From: Dendrophyllia cribrosa
Lineage: Eukaryota; Cnidaria; Anthozoa; Scleractinia; Dendrophylliidae
Assembly: GCA_024195265.1 (NCBI GenBank)
Contig: JAJLRJ010000007.1
Coordinates: 32,799,948 to 32,863,947 of the forward strand
Reading direction: 5' to 3'
DNA length: 64,000 nucleotides
The notes beneath the pieces are model-generated. The model saw only the letters and a list, made by a program, of their open reading frames with translations, was not told the DNA's origin and did no database searches. Positions 22,371 to 34,042 of this stretch are shown piece after piece (positions within the stretch are counted from its first letter, which is position 1; every line of letters starts with the position of its first letter). Both the position numbers and the translations under genes were made by a program.

Positions 22371-22462
22371 GGGGTGATGGTACAGGGAGTGAGGAAGTGG
22401 GGGGTGGAGGTGAGGGCCAGTAGGCGGTGGTGGTGGTTGGGGGGGGGGGGGGGGGGGTGGGT
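22371..22462 (+). repeat. G-rich low-complexity tract
   Basis: GGT/GGA-rich DNA ending in a run of about 19 G residues; capable of G-quadruplex formation. Confidence 0.8.
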
Positions 22463-23607
22463 TAAGGAGTGGAAGTTATTATATCGTCATATTCTCGGGA
22501 TATTTTCAGTTTAGAACCATACAATCCAAGTCTTGTTTTGTTTACATCAAATCGCTTTTCAACCTATGAAATTAATGAACAAACACATACAAATGGACAA
22601 CAAAATCTTTTTTAATTTGAAAAAAATTATTCAAAAAAATAAATAACCTGATTTGCCAAAAGCAGTTATTTTAAAATTTGACGTCTACAGAGGTCCATCT
22701 CTCAGTCACAGTCTTCAAGGAAGAAACAGCGTGACATTTGCGTTACTTTTTGTTGACATTTACATACATGCAAATATATCAAGCGAATAACATTAAATAT
22801 TTGACAAACAGCAGCACAGATGTAATTAGGATGATGTGATTCAAACATAAGCTTACACGATCTATAATGAAACTAAACAAAATCATAAAGAAATCGAATG
22901 TTATTTAGTAAAATAGCAATGATAAGATAAGCAAACAAAGGAACACCGTGATGCAGCCGTCTATATTTTTAATACCTGAAAACAGCAACAACAGCGAGCA
23001 AAAACATGCGGGCATAAGTTACGGGGAAGAATTGTTGGATCCAAACAGAAAAAAAAAATCGCAGCCAACCATTATTTCACTTGCCGTATGACAGAGACCG
23101 ATGAATTGTGTAGAGATCGACGCGGATCGACAGCGTTCGTAAACAGACCCTGAAATGTCCGTGGTTGATTTTGCCGTCAAACCTCTGCCAGGCTTCATTT
23201 CACTTGCTATGTGATAAAAATTGGTCAATTCTCAATTTTTTTCCTGCCGTTGAAAAGCGTAAAGTTGCTTTTATGCGCCGCAGATTAATAAGCGAAGCGA
23301 AAGCGTCCTTCTCCGATCGGCAGCAAGCTCAATGACAGCGAGGCTAAAGTAGATACCAGTTCCCGCCCGTGAATTTGCCCCTGAAAAACACAAAAGAATC
23401 TTCGGGGGGGCTAATCGGATGTCCAACCATGAGAAAAAATCTCGATTTTTTCCGCTAGGAAATTGCACAGGACACCCAACACATGATACAGGACATTCAA
23501 CACGAAATTAGGATCGCGTTCGCAGACGAACGCAATTAAAGCGATTTTGTTTACAAACAGATTGGCAAAAGTCTGCGACTCTGAGCGCTGAAAAAAATTA
23601 AATATCA

Positions 23608-24568
23608 CAGGGCGTAAGGGGCGTAACATGTCGATCAAAATCGATCATCGGAAACGTAGTCGATACAGTTTAAGTCGATAGTACTCGATATTTGTCGATA
23701 ATTGTCAAGATTTTCATGGCTACGAAATTAACCAAACTAATAAGACTTAATAGCTCGAACGACTTTTCAGGTTGAAGTATAAACCGCTCTGAAGTAAATC
23801 TTTACGGCAATAAACTTACATAAAAAAAAACTGAGCAACCAAGTGGTTTGTTATTCAATGTAGAATCGAATAGGTGGTTTTCATGTTACGTCATCGCCGC
23901 CATGCTGGTGGACATAAACAATAGTTCTCTCATTAGCTCCTTTTGTTCGTCCACCAGCATTTGTTCGTTTCACTATTGTTATCTATGTCTCTTGAGATTG
24001 GTTGCAAACCACCTATAATTACCTTGAGAAATGATAAACCAAGATAAACAGTGGTTCGTTCAGTGCTTGATGGACCCCAAAAAGCCGTTTAATTCTGTTA
24101 AAATTGATAAGCGCTGGAGTTTAATCAGGTTTAATGAGAACAGGACAGAAGCAGCGTGAGACAGCATGACAGAAGGCGGCGATCAAGAAATAGCATAAAA
24201 ATGAGATGCATAAATCACTGATAAGACATAAAATGATATGACATGAAAATGAATCACTTTTACTGGAAGAAAAGAGTAGTTTCTGATTTCAGCTTGAGCT
24301 TCCAATTACAGTGTAAAATCGGTAAGATAAAGTCTTGACATAGCCGATCCTGCTTCGTTTATCCGCGTTTGCCAACTTCATTTTTTATATTTCGATACTT
24401 GTTGATCGAAATCGATTAAAATCGAACTGTAAAAAAAATCGATAATCACAAGAAATCGTGTGATTGACTTTTATCAAATTCCGATATTTGTCGATTGATT
24501 AGTATTGAATTCAATCTACAACGATCGATTTTTATAGACTATTGAAATTATTGACATGTTACACCCTG
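23608..24568. mobile_element. hAT-like non-autonomous element with TCGAT-rich ends
   Basis: Starts CAGGGCGTAA and ends TTACACCCTG; both ends continue with CATGTC inside (the left end carries a short internal repeat). ATATCA flanks both sides (23602-23607, 24569-24574). TCGAT/CGAT motifs cluster within the first ~100 and last ~180 bp on both strands, like the subterminal transposase-binding repeats of hAT elements. The 961-bp body is non-coding and carries a nested MITE at 23873-24013. The CAGGG terminus fits hAT, but the duplication is only 6 bp rather than the usual 8. Confidence 0.65.
23873..24013. mobile_element. 141-bp MITE nested in the hAT-like element
   Basis: GGTGGTTTTCATG at the left and GCAAACCACC at the right are inverted repeats, with TA on both sides. 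Inside, CATGCTGGTGGAC and GTCCACCAGCAT form a second inverted repeat. Confidence 0.7.
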
Positions 24569-24574
24569 ATATCA

Positions 24575-25093
24575 GCTTGATAGTACATGTACAGTGTAGC
24601 TTTCGCGGTAATTTTCAAAGTTAATACATATGCTGTACGGTAAGGTTTTAAGCTTGCTCTTGACATGTTTTGTCCACATTTGAACTTATAAGAGGTTTTA
24701 AATATCACGTGTAGCTAGAAAGATGTTTCGTTGCCTTTCGTTTCACCTGTTTCACTGTATTTCAAGTACGAAGATATACAGTAGATCTTTGACAGTGGAA
24801 ATTAGAGGTGGAAGTAAAACAAAAACCTGAGGGTCTGCATCTTGCATCATGCTCTAGAATTAAATTTGTTATCAACTACAAGATCTGTACAGTTGTATTG
24901 CTATTTTGAAGTTTTGTTTGTTTTGTTCTCCTAAGGTAATCAGACTTTCAAAAACTACAGTCACATGTACATGTTGTGGTTTACATTTCAAAGAAGGAAC
25001 AAGTCGGATAAAGGTAATAGCTTTGTCAATTCCAAGCCCGCTCATTCCGCCCCCCCAATGGCTCCGTCTTGATTCCAAGCCCGCTCATCCCCC
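24575..25093. other. Intergenic DNA; one weak candidate exon
   Basis: 24935-25011 on the plus strand has an AG acceptor (CTCCTAAG) and a GT donor (AAAG|GTAATA) around a short frame (VTCTCCGLHFKEGTSRIK), which might be a Cys-containing exon. Evidence is too thin to propose a gene. Confidence 0.2.
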
Positions 25094-25840
25094 CCGGGTA
25101 TTTGTCGGGCATTTGTCTTCTTTTTAAATAATGTTGCAAATGCCCTACGGTGGGGTCAGCTTATACATACAAATCCCCATGGTGAGGCTTCTGAAAGAGT
25201 GCAAATGCCCAGGGATAAAATCAAAATTTTATTTTAATAATTAATTATTTTAACAATTAATGATGGCAGCATTAATTGTTCACAAATAAATGGATCTTTA
25301 TTCATGCTATAAATTCTTTCATTTCTTCTCAGTATTACTTACATCCGTTCCCTCATTCGTTCTAAATATTTGTGTTTAATTTATTGTTCCCGCAAAATGT
25401 TTGACTCTGAGGTAGCCCTCTAAAATCCCTGATCGAATTGGAATTTAGAAATGTTGGTAAATAAGACCTCAACATCATGACAATTTACTGTGATAATTAT
25501 TATCTTCTGTGGCACTTGAAAGGTAAGGTACTAGCCTGCCTGTCTTGAAAATTATGTGAAAGCCCAAAATGGAATATGATTGCGCGTTCACTCTGTTGCT
25601 TGTTGCTCCGGTTCTCTTGAAAAGTGTGGGACCCAAACAATGTTTATCAACTCAGTTTTTGTATTTTTGAGTGCAATCAGGAAATTTAAAATAAAAAACT
25701 AAGGATTGTATGAGTCAACTTTTAAAATCTGAAAGATAAGGTTGTTTTGACAATGCCCCACCCCCAGGCTGACCTGTTTTGGTAAATGCCCCACCCTTGG
25801 GAAGGAAAAGTTATAAAATGCCTGACAAATGCCCATAATC
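25094..25840. mobile_element. Possible inverted-repeat element (GGGCATTTGTC ends)
   Basis: GTATTTGTCGGGCATTTGTC near 25098 is partly inverted at 25819-25836 (CTGACAAATGCCC), and phrases of the type AAATGCCC(CA) recur in between. No ORF. Boundaries are approximate. Confidence 0.4.
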
Positions 25841-28757
25841 TGTTCTTCAATTTATTTATTTAATAATGCCCAATCTTGCAGCATGTGTTATAACTCAGAG
25901 TTCTTTCTACAATATTTTTAGAAGCAGCTGGTAGAAATAATTAGATTTCTAAAGAGACACAAATGAATGTAAGCCACGTGAGTTTAATATAGCAGAGTGT
26001 ACATGTGAGCGGATGTTATATAACTTATGTTACATGTGAGTTTGTATGATTTGGTGCATATTTATGTCATGCAAAAATGTTTAAAATATTTTAAAATCTG
26101 TTTGTTCTTCAATTCTTGGACTTCCAACTTAGTATTAAATGGAAAATTATAACCAATTTGTGGATTTCAAATGGGTTTGGAGCATTTAGGGGAAATGTCA
26201 CTGTATTGCTGTCATTGCTTGCTTACTCGGCTCATCCAGCTGTCTCGTTTCACACAATGGATATTTCTGTCATCCTAAGATGTGTTAATTATCACAATGA
26301 CGCTGCTAAATTACAAAACATCAAGAACAACTAAAATTATCCTTACGCTGTTTCGTATTCATGAGATGCATGGCTCTTAGAGCCCTTTCATTGGACTGTG
26401 CATTAGGGGATTCCCTCTGTCCTCCCATGTAATATCAATAGTATGAAAGCTGTGACAATGAAACTTGGTATAATTAAACAAGAAGCTGTACACAGCTTGA
26501 ACTTGTGGTGTCTTTAACCCATTGCAGTATTTGATTCCCAAATGTTTTAAGTGCTTTTCTAGAGAAACATGAAATTGTGTCTAAAAAGTAAAACTACATT
26601 CAGTAGCTGACACTGGAAACCGCCATCGCTGACTGAAATGCAAAGTTATATAAAACACAAAACTTGCTGGAACAAAAATCCCATGTGGCAAAAAGCGGTG
26701 AACACAATATCAAACAGTCCTATCCATCCATGAATGCCCCGCATTGTCTTGCGTAAAGTTTAAATATAATAAACATGTCTTGAATGAGTTGAATCGCCAT
26801 TCAATAAGCTTCTTGGTAGTTTGCCTGGGGAAGCAGCGGATTTTTGTTTTATCTTCACAAGGAGCTGTACCCATGAGTGGCGAAGCCATAAGCGATCGGT
26901 TGTCTATTTTGTCGCTCGGTTAAAAATAGTTTTGTCGATTTCTTCTGAATTATTGTCGTCTTTCTGATCAGAATTATTTTTATCCGACTCTTTCAGTCAG
27001 TTCTGAATTCTATGGCGGGTTTGCGATCAGAGTTAACGTGCAGTGCATGTCCTGGAGTCCCAGAAATGCCAGCTGAACGACCAGCTGAATGACCATTTCG
27101 TTCGTGACTAATGAAACGTTCATGAATTATTTTTCGTTGCTAACGGCTTTTGAATTATTTTAGCAGACGGTTTTATTTGTTTTACACCTTCTGAAGGATT
27201 TTTTTTTAACTACGACCGACCGCTGAAATTGTGTGTGTAAACAAACACGGCGAAGCGAAGCGGCAAGAACTATAAATAACTCGGAGATGGTTTTCGGCTA
27301 ACTGTAACAAAACAACGTACTCTTATTTATAATGATTTTATCCGCTTTAAGGTATTGAATTGCAGAGGCTGAAAGTATGGTAATTTTGGGAGTTTATCTG
27401 TGAGACATGGCGCTCGCGAGCGACCGGGCGCCTAGATTTCATGTGTATCATCATTTGTTTACCTTGATTTTGAATTTTGACTTCCGGGGCGTGCTGATTG
27501 GTTAAAATTTGACAGTTGACAAGCTAAAGCAATCCGCGGGTTCTTGTGGGCGGCAGCTGCGATTTTGAAGGATGCGTGCAGGCTTCCCTTCTTCGCATGA
27601 CCCCGCCGTCCGACTGGAAGCCTGTCCGCAGGCTAGTTATTCTTCTTTCTGCTTCTCAAGTTAACACACATAAGGCCACGAGATCACAAGGCCTCAATAA
27701 TTTGTCAATTAATCAGATCAGTGAGACAAAAATCAATTATAACTTCTTCCTCGGCTATGCCATGAGTGATAAAGATTTAATATATACTTTAAGATAGGTC
27801 ATATGATTGTGATGGTATCAAATCAGCCAAGAGTTCACAATCTTGGATCTCCATACAGGATTAACCAAATTTGACTCAAAATTAATTTAAACCAATACAA
27901 GGATGCTACATGAAGAAAGATCTAAAATTGTAACTGGTACTTTGAATAAGAGAACCACAGTTTCAATTCTGCAAGACATGTTTCATCAGCCTTGCTCTTC
28001 TGTCGTTGTCAGTTACATGTACATGTACAATTAGGAATCTAAAGATGCTTTTTTTTTCTCACCCTTGTGTTCTGCAGTAAGGAACTTGTCTACTCCACTC
28101 CTTGGAAAAAATGAATTGCTTAAATGTAAAGTGCTTAAGTATATACATGTACTCAAACAATTACTTCTTTGTTTACCTGTAGAAAGGCAATCAAATTGCA
28201 GACTGTTTTTACAAGCCCCAGTGCCTTGCTTAAAGTGAAAGAATAATTTAATGTTACTATTAATAATAATTACAATATTCAGCTAGCAGAGCTGTCACTA
28301 AGATTCAAGTTGTTGGGTAAATGCAATTAGTAGGCAGGCAATCAAACAGCTGGGGAGTTCTTTTGGTTCTATTTTCCTTCTATTTTCCTATGAAAGTATG
28401 GGGTCATGCTCATAGTAGCCAGGGGAAATCCCTGGCACCCAGCCCTTAGTGACAGCCCTGAACTACAGTAGGTACATGTATACCAGCAGTTAATCCTTTT
28501 TTATGTCTGAAAAATTCATCAATCAATTCAAGATGCTCACTTCCTATATTAATCAAATTGTTTCTCCCAGGAAACATCACATACTTTACATGTACTGTCA
28601 TGGGTTATGGACATAAAAGTCTACCACATTGTAAACTCATTGCAAATGTGTGATCTTTCTAAGGTACATGTATGTTAATTTAAAATTGTTAATATATTAG
28701 TTTCCATGTAAATAAGAATAATTGGTTGTGGGTTTATATTACATGCATGTTTATGTA
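25841..28757. other. Long non-coding stretch
   Basis: No credible coding exon. Short frames at 26116-26334 and 27546-27797 have no recognisable domain; 27400-27650 is CpG-richer than its surroundings and resembles repeat sequence. Simple AT-rich tracts dominate. Confidence 0.3.
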
Positions 28758-28760
28758 ATG

Positions 28761-28859
28761 TTTAAAACACGAACAGCAGTGTTTTATCAAGTTTAAAAAT
28801 TCGAGCGCGAAGCGCGAGAATTTTTAGACTTGATAAAACACGTGCTGTGAGTGTTTTGA
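28761..28859. repeat. ~48-bp long hairpin around GCGCGAAGCGCG
   Basis: 28761-28808 and 28811-28859 are near-perfect reverse complements meeting at CGAGCGCGAAGCGCG. The shared arm includes GTGTTTTATCAAGT. No interior remains, so it is a collapsed foldback element. Confidence 0.85.
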
Positions 28860-28869
28860 ACGGCTTCAA

Positions 28870-29150
28870 ACACGAACCGCCAAAAGCATGTCCCTACGGA
28901 GATTAAAACAAATGTGCTTTTTGTGCAAAGAGGATATTAGCATACAAGAAAAACAAGTAGACTGATTAGCATACAGCGCATGTGCCACACTGGCTTCGAT
29001 GAGGTGACCATGGCTTCCCGGCAACTGTCGAAAGTTTTGGTATTTTAAAGTTCTGAGGAAAAAAATAATCCATGAAAAATGCTATAGCAAAGTTGACAGG
29101 TACGGTGGATAAAATGTCTAACAATTTTTATTCAGTGGCAGTGAATGAGT
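28870..29150 (-). repeat. Dispersed repeat, copy 2
   Basis: Reverse complement of parts of 10740-11100 (AGTAGACTGATTNGCAT and AATGCTATAGCAAAGTTGA phrases). Same unknown class. Confidence 0.6.
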
Positions 29151-30188
29151 AGAAATGAGCAGCTTGCATCTCTGAACCACTCGGTTTCCTACCAATTTAC
29201 ACGTGGGCGTTGGTGTCATTCAAATAACGGCTTACTTGCTAAACTGTTGGTTGCTAATTTTGTTGGAGAAGATTCCATATACATAGATATTGTAAAACAG
29301 TAGTACAGTATTTGTTGTCCTAAGAATCCTGAATAATTACTACCAACATTAGTATTCTTTATACATAAGGAAAAGAAACCCATTGTCTTTTACCTATTAT
29401 ATTATCATTGTTTATTATATGGACTACACATGCTCAGAACATAACTTGCAAGAAATTGTCTCTTTCATTGCATATCGACAGTAATTGCATTGCCAATTTC
29501 ATTCAGCCAAAACGTTTTGATCCATGAGTTCTTAGGAAGATGGTTCTTAATGAAGAAAAGTAAGAAAACTGAATACAATTGTATTAGAATACATGTATTT
29601 ATGGCCCTTGCGGGGGGGCGGGGGGGGTTAACTCATGTGAGGGGGGCAGGGTAGTGTTTAAACTAGCCACAGTGTGTATTTATGCTAATCAAATGTCCCC
29701 GGATAAATAAATGAGTTAAAAAAAAAAGAATGCAAAAAAATGGAGGTGACACCAACTTTTATTTAGCAAAGTTAATGCAATGGCTACCAACCGTTCATGT
29801 GGTTAGTTTTCTTCCTCTGTGCACAGGATGAGTTGCATGATGTAGGATGGCATTGTGACAAACTGTATGTGCAGTAAGGATGCACATAAACAATAAGTGC
29901 AAACATGCTTAAATTAAAAGTTTTCTATTTCTAATCAACAGACTGTTGAAGAGGCATCCCTTGGTATATTCAGTATAAGCATAAGGTGGATTTTCTACGA
30001 CTGAAACAGTGAAGGAAATTTTTTACAATTAATAATGATACTGTCTGTTTGTAAAAAGCGTTGTAGTGTAATTATCTGATCTTCCCTTTAAATCATTAAA
30101 GGGTTGTTCTCAACCAGGGTACATTGGTTTCTGAGGTTCTGTCTGTGGCCATTTTTGGGTGCTGCGAAAATGGCCACCCAGTAATAAG
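29151..30188. other. Intergenic DNA, nothing recognised
   Basis: AT-rich with a G-run at 29610-29650. 30160-30180 forms a small hairpin (ATGGCCA...TGGCCAC) just before the inverted arm at 30189. Confidence 0.3.
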
Positions 30189-30800
30189 AGCGGTCCGGTC
30201 AATTTCGGGTCGGAAAAAAGTTAGCCTTTATATTTTGTGATTGAAAAGCATTTGGTGGGCGTATATTAAAACCGGTGTATTTTGTTAAATTTCTTGCTTT
30301 TCTTTTTTGCTACACGGCGAAGCGACTTCAGGCGTCCGAGGGGAGATTTTAAGCCGATTCGGAAGTCGAAAATTCCGACTTTTTCGGGCCGCGCTGCTTG
30401 AACACAGATCATTTTTGGTCCATGCCAAAAAGACCACAGCATTCAGGTACATTCGAAGTGCCTTCCACCGATATCTCGAAATAGTCGGATACAAATTAGG
30501 AAAATCAGGCAAAATCAAAGACACCCAACCGCACCGCTGGTCAAAGGGAAGCAAAATTTAGCTAAATGCAAGAGTCAAAATCTCAAAAGTGGCACCTAAA
30601 CTGGGGCTAAAATGACTGTAATGGCAAAGATCTTACCCTATTTTCACAGATTCAGAAGTTAAACCTGCGGGTATCTTCTTGTGTTTGACGCGAGCGAACG
30701 ATTTTAAGAACTCATGTGCGGCAATGTTTACAACAAAGTTCAAAGGTCACGACTAGGACCGGAAACAGTGCCTTGACGTAAATAGCGGAATAAGTATTCG
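30189..30800. repeat. Inverted repeat arm A (~0.6 kb)
   Basis: Matches 37745-38367 in reverse complement, with substitutions and small indels. The shared core starts AGAGCGGTCC and includes GTCAATTTCGGGTCGGAAAA. A frame on the minus strand (CGWVSLI, YRWKALRMYLNAVV, KNDLCSSSAARKSRNF) is partly preserved in both copies, so it may once have been coding, but no function is recognised. Confidence 0.8.
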
Positions 30801-31329
30801 GAATACCTCACATTTATCCCTTAATACCCTTTACCTCGGATTTATATCAATCTAAAAAGTTTAACTTTGTATATAAATGCACGATTGTAGGGTATTTGTC
30901 AATTGCCAGTAAGCTCGAATTTCTGCACGCGACTTGATTTTAGCTCAGTGACATAATGAGGCCCCATTAGGGGTTATGGGGATACGGGATATTTAGGTAA
31001 AAAATTTAAGGGATACGGGATATTTGGGGGGAAAATTAAAGGGATACGGGATATTTAGAATAGAGATTACGGGATATCAAGCATCAAATTTGTATATTTT
31101 TTTAATATAAAATAGGTTCATTGATCAATTTGAAAGACTTAGAAAGTGAGAAAAATGGTCAAAAACACTAACAAATGCGTTTGTTGGTTTGTTTGTATTT
31201 TCCCGTCAAATCGTGGCCCTCCGAGTAAAGCCCTGCCCCTCCCCCCTAAGGGCTCTTTGGTCCTCTTTTGATTTGCCGCGAAATTTGAGCGGCTTTCGTC
31301 AAGGAATCTGTCATTGTGGCATCGCTTCG

Positions 31330-32575
31330 ATCATGGCTTCGAAGAAGGTTTTGCACGAAGTCACAGCTTGCGTTTATAAGAAAAAAGGACGAGAAGCCTG
31401 CCATGAAATGGTCATTTTTGACAAAAATCGAAAAAGAAGACTTATAGTCGTTTCTTCAGGCATTAAATGCCTTTGGAATAGATCAACGAGCCAAAGAACT
31501 TGGCATTCAGGATTACAAACTTAAACTTCAGTGCAAGCGATTGACGCCGGAACCCGATTTTCCACGTGGTCGAGTCTTTGCAATAGATACCGATGAACAA
31601 TTTGCGACGTGTTTGCCGCTTCTCCAGGACAAGCATGAGTTGATATGTAAGTATTTCAGGGGCGGATCCAGGGGGGGTGGATCGGGTGGCTAGCCACCCC
31701 CCCTTAAGACCATCGGCAGGGGTTTCATTAAGGGCCGGGCAGTCGGGCAAGGGCAAATTGACCGGCTGTGAACACAATTTTGCCCGGCTGCTTTAAACAC
31801 CTAAACATTATTTTTGCCACCAACAAGTTAAATAATTTACTAACTTGGCCTTTTTAATGTGTGTTCTAAAAAATAAAGCATATTTCAACTTAAAAAACAA
31901 CGAGGTTATTGCTTATTTACCTCCCGTTGCTCCCTGTACAGAAGAAACGTGACAAACAACTGAAATCGCCCCACAATGCATTGCCAGCTTAGTGCTCTGC
32001 ATTATGTTCTGCATGATGTCACTGAGTTGCAAACAAGTTCCATGTGTGTTATGGCGACCGGAAAAAGGTCAGAACGGTCGATTAAACAATATTTTTGTAC
32101 TCAACTTGATAACTTGATGTCCATGACTACAGATATCTGTATTCAGTTGATTGAACAAACAAAATACAATGTTTCAAGCAACAGTACGTGCTTCAAAATG
32201 CAGGAAAATGCATCTCCGGGAGACTAAAATTTAAAAATTTCCACAGGGGTGCATGCCCCCGGACCCCCCTAGAGGGGATGGGCCTTCAGCGCTTCCAATC
32301 ATGTGCCCACCTGCTCAAACTAATTGCCCTTCCGTTCAAAATCTCAATGGACCTTAATAAAATACCTGCATCGGTTTTAACAGTTTTCTTTTTAATTGCA
32401 ACAATTAAAAAAAAAAACAATTATAGACTTAGGCATATACCCGTAGCCACCCCCCATAAAAAAGTCCTGGATCCGCCCCTTTATTTATGTTCTTCGAGAC
32501 TCTGGAAAAAATCCTCAGAAAAGGACGAGAAGCGAAGGTTGTCAGTCATGGTCTTTGTTGGTGGCGAGGAGGAGT
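31330..32575 (+). pseudogene. Broken ORF of the 2.7 kb element
   Basis: Frame 1 starts MASKKVLHEVTACVYKKKGR at 31333 and continues to IVVSSG near 31460; the sense then continues in another frame as ALNAFGIDQRAKELG ... VFAIDTDEQFATCLPLLQDK ... ELICK. A nested element (31657-32481) cuts it. With that element and one TATTT copy ignored, the frame continues past it as CSSRLWKKSS to VFVGGEEE and TGA at 32573. So it was a basic-to-acidic protein of about 135 residues, now with one frameshift (or a lost intron) and one insertion. Family unknown. Confidence 0.5.
31657..32481. mobile_element. Nested hAT-like element (CAGGGGCGGATCCAGG ends)
   Basis: Left end CAGGGGCGGATCCAGG and right end CCTGGATCCGCCCCTT are inverted repeats (15 of 16), with TATTT on both sides. 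It lies inside the broken ORF. Its own frame MHCQLSALHYVLHDVTELQT ... KRSERSIKQYF looks like a decayed transposase N-terminus, but this is weak. CAGGGGCGGATCC ends are common among hAT-derived elements of invertebrates; only a 5-bp duplication is visible. Confidence 0.65.
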
Positions 32576-32660
32576 GACACAAATTTAATTATGACAAATG
32601 GGTCGCAAATCTAATTTCATGTGAAATTCGGAGTTAAAATATTATTCCGCGAGACATTCA

Positions 32661-32717
32661 CTTATGGGAGCGACTGATGAGGTACACCTTAGGACCGAAA
32701 CTCGAGTCTTGCTTAAG
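32661..32717 (+). ncRNA. Hammerhead ribozyme with intact core
   Basis: CTGATGA (32674-32680), stem II GGT/ACC (32681-32683 with 32694-32696, extended by a C-G pair after an A-G mismatch), GAAA (32697-32700), a short stem III (AC/GT of ACTCGAGT, 32700-32707) and the cleavage triplet GTC, with cutting expected after 32708. Stem I closes as AGCGA/TTGCT (32669-32673 with 32709-32713, one G-U) and, beyond a TGGG bulge, CTTA/TAAG (32661-32664 with 32714-32717). All conserved core positions are present. This is the short-stem-III type I form known from Penelope-like elements and metazoan retrozymes. It lies about 86 nt past the stop of the broken ORF, same strand. Confidence 0.75.
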
Positions 32718-33164
32718 AAAGAACGTAAAAGCTAAGCTATGAAGGCTTTAAAATTCATTTGCGAACTGCAGGAGTCGTGCAGGCCCGTCAACACTTTTTA
32801 ACTCAGAAATGGAAGAGGAAGAATGTCGGCAAGACGCTAGGTTTCCAACCAGGAGATCTGGAAGAAAGTCAAGACGCCCAAGAGAAGCAGATTTTTTATT
32901 CTACGACTAAAATTTAATACCATCACAGCACATCTTCGGCATCTGAATGACCTTTATCTATTACGGACTCATTACTCTTCCCTGCAAGGTTACCCTACGC
33001 ATGAAGACCATAAAAATCAATGGATAACAAGAAATCTTATGTGTTATCTTCAGCACCCGTTCTTTAACCATATAGGGACAATGTGAAGCAATGCTCCTTG
33101 TTTAAGGATAGAACATGACGGCAGAGTCCACGCCTTGACTACCAACGTTCAGTTTGAAAATACA

Positions 33165-33300
33165 GGTCATACAGCATGCTAACTACGAGACCACCATGCC
33201 TCCATGCATTACAGTCGACGGTACCCAGGCAGAGACCAGGACTGAATTTATGATGCGCTAACCATTAGACCACATTGTACCTCTACCCAAGTGTGCAGGT
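33165..33300 (-). repeat. Two box-A-like tRNA-derived sequences (SINE debris?)
   Basis: On the minus strand GTGGTCTAATGGTTAGCGCA and, about 100 bp further, GGTGGTCTCGTAGTTAGCA resemble the D-arm/box A of tRNAs. No proper box B follows, so these are probably remains of tRNA-derived SINEs. Confidence 0.35.
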
Positions 33301-33652
33301 GAAATAATTGTAGTGAACCGTAATACAAAGATTGTCATCTTGCTTCAAAGACAATTTATTCCTTACAAAAGTCTGTCAAAAAAAAGTTTTGCTACTTAAG
33401 ATCCCAATTAATAACGTATCATACGTACATGCAATTACCATTTCAATAAGAACAAAAGAACAAATCTGGTAAAAGTAAAAAGTACTTTGTTACGTAATTT
33501 CGTACTCAGATATGTTACACGAAATGACGTAATCAGATGTAATTGGAATTAAAGGGATACCAAGTCATGGAATTAATGGGATACGGGATATTTGGGCCAA
33601 AAATTAAGGGGATACGGGATACCCAGACCCCCCCTAATGGGGCCTCCATAAT

Positions 33653-34034
33653 TAAAATAATAAAATACTTTGTTAAAAAAAGAAGCACATTATTACTTTT
33701 TAACAGTCATTGGTAAAGGCTTTTCATTGTCCGGTGGCATCAGTTTTAATTGGTCTTGAAGTTACGTTTTAAAGAAGATAGCAGGTACATAAAATGTAAA
33801 ATTTATTCCAATGTCAAATACGTCAATTACGGTTATAATTAGCCTGTACTTTCTAACAAGGTTGCACTTTAGAATTTCCATTTTAGTTTACAGATCGAGG
33901 CCATTTTAATACGTATGGAAAAAAAGTTGTCATTTTCAAAATCAAATTGACTTTTCTGCTTCTTTTGCGCCCAGAATACGGTGAAGCCAACCTCTAAAAA
34001 TATGCTAATTACTATCATTCTCACGAGAGATCGT
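33653..34034. other. Intergenic DNA, nothing recognised
   Basis: AT-rich, no ORFs or clear repeats. Confidence 0.3.
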
Positions 34035-34042
34035 ATTACAAA

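Larger units (their letters stand above)
30958..33646 (+). mobile_element. 2.7 kb DNA element with 16-bp TIRs
   Basis: Termini GAGGCCCCATTAGGGG (30958-30973) and CCCCTAATGGGGCCTC (33631-33646) are perfect inverted repeats; CATAAT flanks both sides (30952-30957, 33647-33652). Inside each end the phrase GGGATACGGGATATTT recurs (four times left, about three right) as subterminal repeats. It contains a broken ORF, a nested element (31657-32481), a hammerhead ribozyme and tRNA-like debris. The superfamily cannot be assigned from the termini alone. Confidence 0.75.
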
